This document shows positions 14,418 through 18,222 of a stretch of DNA of 18,222 nucleotides, one piece after another; within the stretch, counting starts at the first letter, position 1, and every line of letters starts with the position of its first letter. The stretch is from an uncultured Campylobacter sp. (GTDB taxonomy: Bacteria; Campylobacterota; Campylobacteria; Campylobacterales; Campylobacteraceae). The translations under genes were made by a program, and so were the position numbers. The notes beneath the pieces are model-generated. The model saw nothing but the letters and a program-made list of their open reading frames with translations. It was not told the DNA's origin and searched no databases. The DNA lies in NCBI RefSeq assembly GCF_938030685.1, contig NZ_CALHHX010000055.1, positions 1 through 18,222 on the forward strand, in the 5' to 3' direction.

Positions 14418-15281
14418 TTAGTCTTTCTTTTTCATATCGTATTTATTGACCATAAATCCGACCAAGCCTACGAAAAATAGACCGCCGCAGATGTTACCTA
14501 GCGTAACCGGGATCATATTTTTAACGATGAAATTTCCCCAGTTTATTGAATCTATTTGAGCCGCCGTTACGCCGTGAAGTGAGCTTGCAAGAGCATTTAC
14601 ATCGCCACCTGCAGCCGCAAGATAGTGGCCTTTAGCGATGATGCCTTCAGTTAGGATAAACATATTTGCCACGCAGTGTTCCATCGAGCAAGCTACGAAT
14701 GCGCCGATCATCCACATAATTGCAAAGAATTTACCCGATAGATTGCTCTCGCTGGTCGCAGTCCAGATAGACATACATACAAACACGTTACAAAAAATTC
14801 CGCGGATGAATAGCTCATGAAAAGGTGCGTTTATTTTGCCTGCTGCTGCAGGAATGAAGTGCTGCAAGATGTAGCCATCATATTTAAGCGGAAGTCCTGA
14901 GTAATAATACATATACGCGATTAACGCGCCACCTACAAAGTTAAAGCACCAAACGATAGCCCAATAGCCGATAGTTTTACCTAGCGGTAATTTGCCATCG
15001 GCAGCAGGTACGCCCGTTAAAACCGAGCTGGTAAATAGATGCCCACCGTAAAAAACCACCATCATCAGACCGCAGCTAAAGGTAATACCACCGATGAAAT
15101 TCGATAAGCCAATAGATTGCTTTTCAGCCATTCCGACGGTCGAGTGAGCCCAGAAAATATCGCCCATAGCGATTGCAGCGCCCGCCATTATAGCTAGAAA
15201 AATTATGCTAATTAGCGGGGTATGCGCCTTGTGTTGCATCGAACTAGACACCGCTTGCGCGGTTTCTGCAGGATTTAACAT
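14418..15281 (-). CDS. focA: Formate/nitrite transporter family channel, FocA-like
   Basis: FNT proteins are pentameric inner-membrane channels for formate, nitrite or hydrosulfide. The 287-aa protein has six hydrophobic helices and the family landmarks: FYGGHLFTSSVLTG (about residues 77-90), WCFNFVGGALIAYMYYYSGL (111-130), and the pore His202 in MEHCVANMFIL, followed by a GN(I)xGG motif near 264. The ATG directly follows the hycI stop (TAAATG), and its ribosome site GAGGAGG lies within the end of hycI, so the two are translationally coupled. Being the last gene of a formate hydrogenlyase-type operon points to formate as substrate. That part rests on context. Confidence 0.93.
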   Translation of the reverse strand: MLNPAETAQAVSSSMQHKAHTPLISIIFLAIMAGAAIAMGDIFWAHSTVGMAEKQSIGLSNFIGGITFSCGLMMVVFYGGHLFTSSVLTGVPAADGKLPLGKTIGYWAIVWCFNFVGGALIAYMYYYSGLPLKYDGYILQHFIPAAAGKINAPFHELFIRGIFCNVFVCMSIWTATSESNLSGKFFAIMWMIGAFVACSMEHCVANMFILTEGIIAKGHYLAAAGGDVNALASSLHGVTAAQIDSINWGNFIVKNMIPVTLGNICGGLFFVGLVGFMVNKYDMKKKD

Positions 15282-15734
15282 TTACTCCTCCTCATTTAAA
15301 TTTGAATCAATTTCTAAGATACGCTCATAAGCTTTTTGCGCACTTTTTTTTGCGCTCTCGCTTAGCCCTTCTTTAAAATCAAGGACATTATCGAGTAGTA
15401 CGCTTATGCCCAAAAACAACGTCTTTGGGCAAATTTTGCGCAAATAGCTTAGAAGCACCGGCGTAGGCAGGTTATGCGTCGAGTATATGTAGTCGCGATC
15501 GTTGCTGAGGTCGAAAAATTCTATCTTATCCTCGTCAAAGCCGCTCATCGCATCTACTACGATCAGAATTTCAGGGGCGAATTCCCTAAGGGCTGCAAAT
15601 TCGTTTTCGGGCACATCCTGCCCATAAAAAACGCGCCAATCTTTTAAGTTTGCCTCGACTATTCGCCCCGTCTCATTACCTACGTCGTCGTCGCCGCGAA
15701 GGGGATTGCCGATACAAAGCAACGCCTTTCGCAT
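15282..15734 (-). CDS. hycI: Hydrogenase maturation endopeptidase HycI
   Basis: HycI removes the C-terminal extension of the hydrogenase large subunit once nickel is inserted. The 150-aa length matches the family. The three metal-contact residues described for E. coli HycI have equivalents here: Asp16 in LCIGNPLRGDDDVG, Asp61 in LIVVDAMSGF, and His87 in YSTHNLPTP. FLGISVLLDNV is the usual (F/L)LGIQP-type segment. The ATG at 15734 shares its base with the upstream TGA (TGATG); the in-frame TTG one codon earlier is not favoured. The substrate is encoded in the same operon and has the expected cleavage motif. Confidence 0.93.
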   Translation of the reverse strand: MRKALLCIGNPLRGDDDVGNETGRIVEANLKDWRVFYGQDVPENEFAALREFAPEILIVVDAMSGFDEDKIEFFDLSNDRDYIYSTHNLPTPVLLSYLRKICPKTLFLGISVLLDNVLDFKEGLSESAKKSAQKAYERILEIDSNLNEEE

Positions 15735-16078
15735 CAAAAATCCTTCCTTAGCACGAAATATCCTTCGCGCATATTTTTTAGCAGATCTTTAAGCTCACAT
15801 TCGCAAAGCTGAGGGATTAGCTTAGCTGCGTGCTCGGCAAAAATTTCAATCTCGAAATACTTGCTTAGGTTACCGATCTTAAATTTAACGTAGTCGCCCG
15901 AGTTCTCGATGATGCGTTTAAATTCTTCATCATCTATCTCAAGTACCTTTTCGCTAAAATCTATCGTACCTACGCCGTGACCGACGCAGGTGGAAAAAAC
16001 CTTGATATCCTTTAGTTCTTTGGGTAAATTTTCGTTTTCGTCCATATGCCGCTTTGTAAGCTTAAAAACCTCAATCAT
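15734..16078 (-). CDS. hycH: Formate hydrogenlyase maturation protein HycH/HyfJ
   Basis: HycH-type proteins are small cytosolic factors needed for assembly of the hydrogenase-3/4 large subunit. Their exact mechanism is unclear. The 114-aa protein is slightly shorter than E. coli HycH (136 aa). It shares the opening FKLTKRHMDENE, the GHGVGTIDFSE block (about residues 33-43), NLSKYFEIEI (about 70-79), and the terminal EGYFVLR. Position between the small-subunit and hycI genes is the same as in E. coli hyc. Its ATG overlaps the small-subunit stop by 4 bp, and its stop overlaps the hycI start. Confidence 0.85.
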   Translation of the reverse strand: MIEVFKLTKRHMDENENLPKELKDIKVFSTCVGHGVGTIDFSEKVLEIDDEEFKRIIENSGDYVKFKIGNLSKYFEIEIFAEHAAKLIPQLCECELKDLLKNMREGYFVLRKDF

Positions 16079-16899
16079 CGTTTGCTCCAGACCTCTTTTT
16101 GCGGATCGATCTTAAATTCCTCCGTAGCGCGGGCGTATTTTATATATACGTCGTTGTGTAATAGCGCCATGCACTCCGCATATCTAGGATCCTCTTCGGT
16201 GTGGATAGCGTTAAGTAGAGCCTCGCGAGAAGCTTTTGGATCGTGAACGTCAGATGAGGTTTTGATCGCATCCATATATTTTGCAAATAAAACTCTTCCG
16301 AAAATATAGCTCATCAGCCTCTTAGCTTCAGCTTGCAGATCGCGCTCGAATAAAATATCGCCGATAACTGAACTCTTAACCGGTGGTGGAAGAGTGCTAT
16401 CTTGCTCATAGCTCTTCTTTTGAAGCTTTTGATCGATGATGCCAAGCGCCATGCCAAGACCATAGATGATGCTAGCAGGATGCGGAGGGCAGCCTGGGAT
16501 ATAAACATCTACCGGTACAATCTTATCGATACCACTCCATACGCTATATGCGTCATGAAAAATTCCACCAGTGCTTCCGCAGGCCCCAAGAGCTACTACG
16601 ATCTTTGGATCAGGTGCAGCCTCATAAGCGCGGAGCAGCGGATAATACATCTGTCGAGTAACCGGACCGGTGCAGACTAAGATATCTGCGTGGCGAGGGT
16701 TAGCTACGAGTTTAAATCCGAAGCGCTCCGGATCCCACATCGGCGTGATAGAAGCAAAAATTTCGATTTCACAGCCGTTGCAACTTCCGCAGTCGATACG
16801 ATAAACGCTGAAGCTTCGTTTGATATTTTTCAAAAGCTCCAACTTTGCGGTTAGATCGTTTGCGTTTTTAATATTTTCGGGGACTTGATACAAACTCAT
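16075..16899 (-). CDS. hyfI: [NiFe] hydrogenase small subunit, HycG/HyfI type
   Basis: This subunit, homologous to NuoB of complex I, carries the [4Fe-4S] cluster next to the NiFe site. It passes electrons from the ferredoxin-like subunits to make H2. In the 274-aa product, numbered from the chosen ATG at 16899, the cluster region is YRIDCGSCNGCEIEIF (Cys37, 40 and 43). It is completed by Cys107 in GACGSTGGIFHD and Cys137 in YIPGCPPHPASIIYGLGMALG. The start has GAGGAGG seven bases upstream and an ATGA overlap with the upstream gene; the open frame to 16956 adds 19 non-family residues. The C-terminus is about 20 aa longer than in E. coli HycG. Confidence 0.95.
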   Translation of the reverse strand: MSLYQVPENIKNANDLTAKLELLKNIKRSFSVYRIDCGSCNGCEIEIFASITPMWDPERFGFKLVANPRHADILVCTGPVTRQMYYPLLRAYEAAPDPKIVVALGACGSTGGIFHDAYSVWSGIDKIVPVDVYIPGCPPHPASIIYGLGMALGIIDQKLQKKSYEQDSTLPPPVKSSVIGDILFERDLQAEAKRLMSYIFGRVLFAKYMDAIKTSSDVHDPKASREALLNAIHTEEDPRYAECMALLHNDVYIKYARATEEFKIDPQKEVWSKR

Positions 16900-17435
16900 T
16901 TTATTGCCTCCTCTATACCTTTGGTCACTCTTTCGACCGCTTGAGCTTTTTTGCATTCAGGACAGATATAGAGATATTTTTTAGCTTCTTCTAATCTGCC
17001 TGGGAGCAAATTTGCAGTACTTAGTTTTTCTAGCGTGTAGTTGATGAGCCTTTTTGGGGTCATTGGCTTGCCGCAGCAGCTGCATTTCTCCATCTCAAGC
17101 TCGCCGTGTTGGATAAGCGCGCTTTTATCAAATTTTACCGCTAGCTCAAAGCTATTGCCTAGCCTTACTGCTCCCGTAGGGCATACCTCGTCGCAGCGAC
17201 CGCAAAATATGCAGCGTCCGCAATCAAATTCCCAAATTAGTTTGGTTTGGGCTTCATTCATCTTAAGCTCAATCGCATTAGATGGGCAGGCGATTCCGCA
17301 CGCAGCACAGCCTATGCAAAGCTCATAGGTGTATTCAGGCTGCCCGCGAAAATTCTCGGGCACGATGTATGGCTCAAACGGATAAGCATAGGTCGCCTTA
17401 CCATATTTTTCGGTAATGTCGAATAATTTCATCAT
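16896..17435 (-). CDS. hyfH: Hydrogenase/formate hydrogenlyase ferredoxin-like subunit, HycF/HyfH type
   Basis: This electron-transfer subunit resembles NuoI. The 179-aa protein has two [4Fe-4S] motifs: Cys40, 43, 46 and 50 (CIGCAACGIACP), and Cys75, 78, 81 and 85 (CIFCGRCDEVCP), with Cys72 just before. The C-terminal region adds two Cys groups, CSCCGKP (118, 120, 121) and CPEC (158, 161), which could form a zinc-ribbon or other metal site, as also seen in HycF proteins. It starts with a double ATG at 17435/17432, preceded by AAGGAT. The start overlaps the large-subunit stop, and its stop overlaps the small-subunit start by ATGA. Confidence 0.93.
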   Translation of the reverse strand: MMKLFDITEKYGKATYAYPFEPYIVPENFRGQPEYTYELCIGCAACGIACPSNAIELKMNEAQTKLIWEFDCGRCIFCGRCDEVCPTGAVRLGNSFELAVKFDKSALIQHGELEMEKCSCCGKPMTPKRLINYTLEKLSTANLLPGRLEEAKKYLYICPECKKAQAVERVTKGIEEAIK

Positions 17436-18222
17436 CTTAAATCCTTTTTGCTAACCTTGCCGTCTTGGCAAAATTTCTTAAGGTCTTTTTCGGTTAGAAT
17501 TTTACTCTTTCCGCTATTAATATCGACTAAAGTTACGCGCTCGGTGCATGAGTAGCACGGATCCATCGAGCATACGATTAGCGCCGCATCGGAGATGTTA
17601 TTTCCGCGGAATTGAAATCGCAAGCTCGGCCAGTTGTTATACGTAGCGGCGCGACATCTCCAGCGGTAAACCTTCTGTGCGTTTCCTTGCATGATCCAGT
17701 GGACGTTTTCGCCGCGCGGCGCTTCGTCGTGACCTAAAGCGTAGTTTTCCGGTCTGATCATAGTCTGTGGATCGATCATTATCGGAGTTTGCGGCATTTG
17801 ATGCAAGCACTGCCTGATGATGTGGATCGATTGTTTAAGCTCTTTATATCTTACGACTTCGCGACTGAATACATCGCCACCGTGCTCTACAGCTACTTCG
17901 AATTCTATCTTGTTGAAGAAATCGTAAGGATGATCGTAGCGGTTGTCGCGTTTAAAGCCGGAAGCTCTCATGTTTGGACCTACCGGGCTGAAATCGCGCG
18001 CTACTTTGCGATCTAATACGCCCACGCCCTTCCAGCGACCGATTTGGCGTTTATCCTCCATAACGGCGTCCCAAATTTCAGAAATTTGAACATCAAGTTT
18101 ATTGATGATCTCGATGCTCTTGCGGATTTCGTTATCGGTCATATCGCGGCGAAGTCCGCCCATAATGACATTGCCGTAGGTCTTGCGGCCGCCGGTTACG
18201 AGCTGAGCTAGCTCCATGGAGT
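17432..18222 (-). CDS. hyfG: [NiFe] hydrogenase large subunit, HycE/HyfG type (C-terminal part; 5' end beyond the window)
   Basis: The frame runs off the right edge, and the ATG at 18217 is an internal methionine. The visible 262 or so codons are the C-terminal region of the HycE/HyfG catalytic subunit, with RGENVHWIMQGNAQKVYRWRCRAATYNNWP and the terminal nickel-binding motif DPCYSCTERV. In E. coli HycE the maturation cut falls after the Arg of the matching DPCYSCTDR motif. The same rule here would release about 34 residues starting VTLVDINSGK. The N-terminal NuoC-like half and the first CxxC pair are not in the window. The protein was compared with HycE/HyfG from memory, so hyfG versus hycE naming is uncertain. 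Confidence 0.93.
   Translation of the reverse strand, partial: SMELAQLVTGGRKTYGNVIMGGLRRDMTDNEIRKSIEIINKLDVQISEIWDAVMEDKRQIGRWKGVGVLDRKVARDFSPVGPNMRASGFKRDNRYDHPYDFFNKIEFEVAVEHGGDVFSREVVRYKELKQSIHIIRQCLHQMPQTPIMIDPQTMIRPENYALGHDEAPRGENVHWIMQGNAQKVYRWRCRAATYNNWPSLRFQFRGNNISDAALIVCSMDPCYSCTERVTLVDINSGKSKILTEKDLKKFCQDGKVSKKDLR

Noticed and set aside
16900..16956. 19-residue N-terminal extension of the hydrogenase small subunit
   Set aside because: It lies inside the upstream gene, lacks family similarity, and the ATG at 16899 has a near-perfect ribosome site and ATGA overlap.
18215..18217. ATG as the true start of the hydrogenase large subunit
   Set aside because: The frame is open to the window edge and the visible protein is only the C-terminal part of HycE/HyfG, so this Met is internal.

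Overview
The window looks like the chromosome of a Campylobacter (Epsilonproteobacteria/Campylobacterota). AAATTT-type motifs are very common, genes overlap by 1-8 bp, the proteins resemble Campylobacter families, and a Hyf/Hyc-type formate hydrogenlyase operon is present. Base composition is near the middle of the range, which is high for the genus and would suit the oral species (C. gracilis, C. rectus or C. showae). The species assignment is an inference.

Layout. (1) 1-3652, plus strand: a tightly overlapping operon with the tail of an unknown gene, a MidA/NDUFAF7-type methyltransferase, a 110-aa unknown protein, the 16S rRNA methyltransferase RsmD and a TIGR02757/DUF2400 protein. (2) 3661-4281, minus: an AT-rich single-pass membrane orphan with its own promoter. 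(3) 4392-5153, plus: a TSUP (TauE/SafE) transporter. (4) 5154-6530: about 1.4 kb with no convincing gene but with repeated hairpins. (5) 6531-6908: RidA. (6) 7125-8882: a SMI1/KNR4 (SUKH)-like protein and a DUF6892-like protein, an immunity-like pair. (7) 8883-9628: a gene-free AT-motif-rich stretch. (8) 9629-12940, minus: a MOSC/YiiM protein, an alanine/glycine:cation symporter and an LCMT-family methyltransferase. (9) 13292-13930, plus: a Crp/Fnr-type regulator. (10) 14418-18222, minus: the distal half of a hydrogenase-4/formate hydrogenlyase operon. Its order is large subunit (cut by the window edge), ferredoxin-like subunit, small subunit, HycH, the endopeptidase HycI and a formate/nitrite channel, ending at a clear intrinsic terminator.

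How the genes work together. The right-hand operon forms one unit. HycE/HyfG, HycF/HyfH and HycG/HyfI form the soluble arm of a H2-evolving [NiFe] hydrogenase. HycH and HycI mature it, and the FNT channel moves formate across the membrane. The left operon groups two methyltransferases with small housekeeping proteins of unknown role.

The most unusual signal is that three otherwise normal proteins (MidA, RsmD, SMI1/KNR4-like) carry low-complexity, internally repeated insertions between conserved halves. The RsmD insertion is about 280 residues and more than doubles the enzyme. Its 3' half is packed with RAATTY hexamers, the motif methylated by CtsM in C. jejuni natural transformation. A second unusual signal is a 72-bp repeat in the 5.2-6.5 kb gene-free stretch. 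It carries a hairpin in which one copy has a G-U pair and the other a G-C pair.
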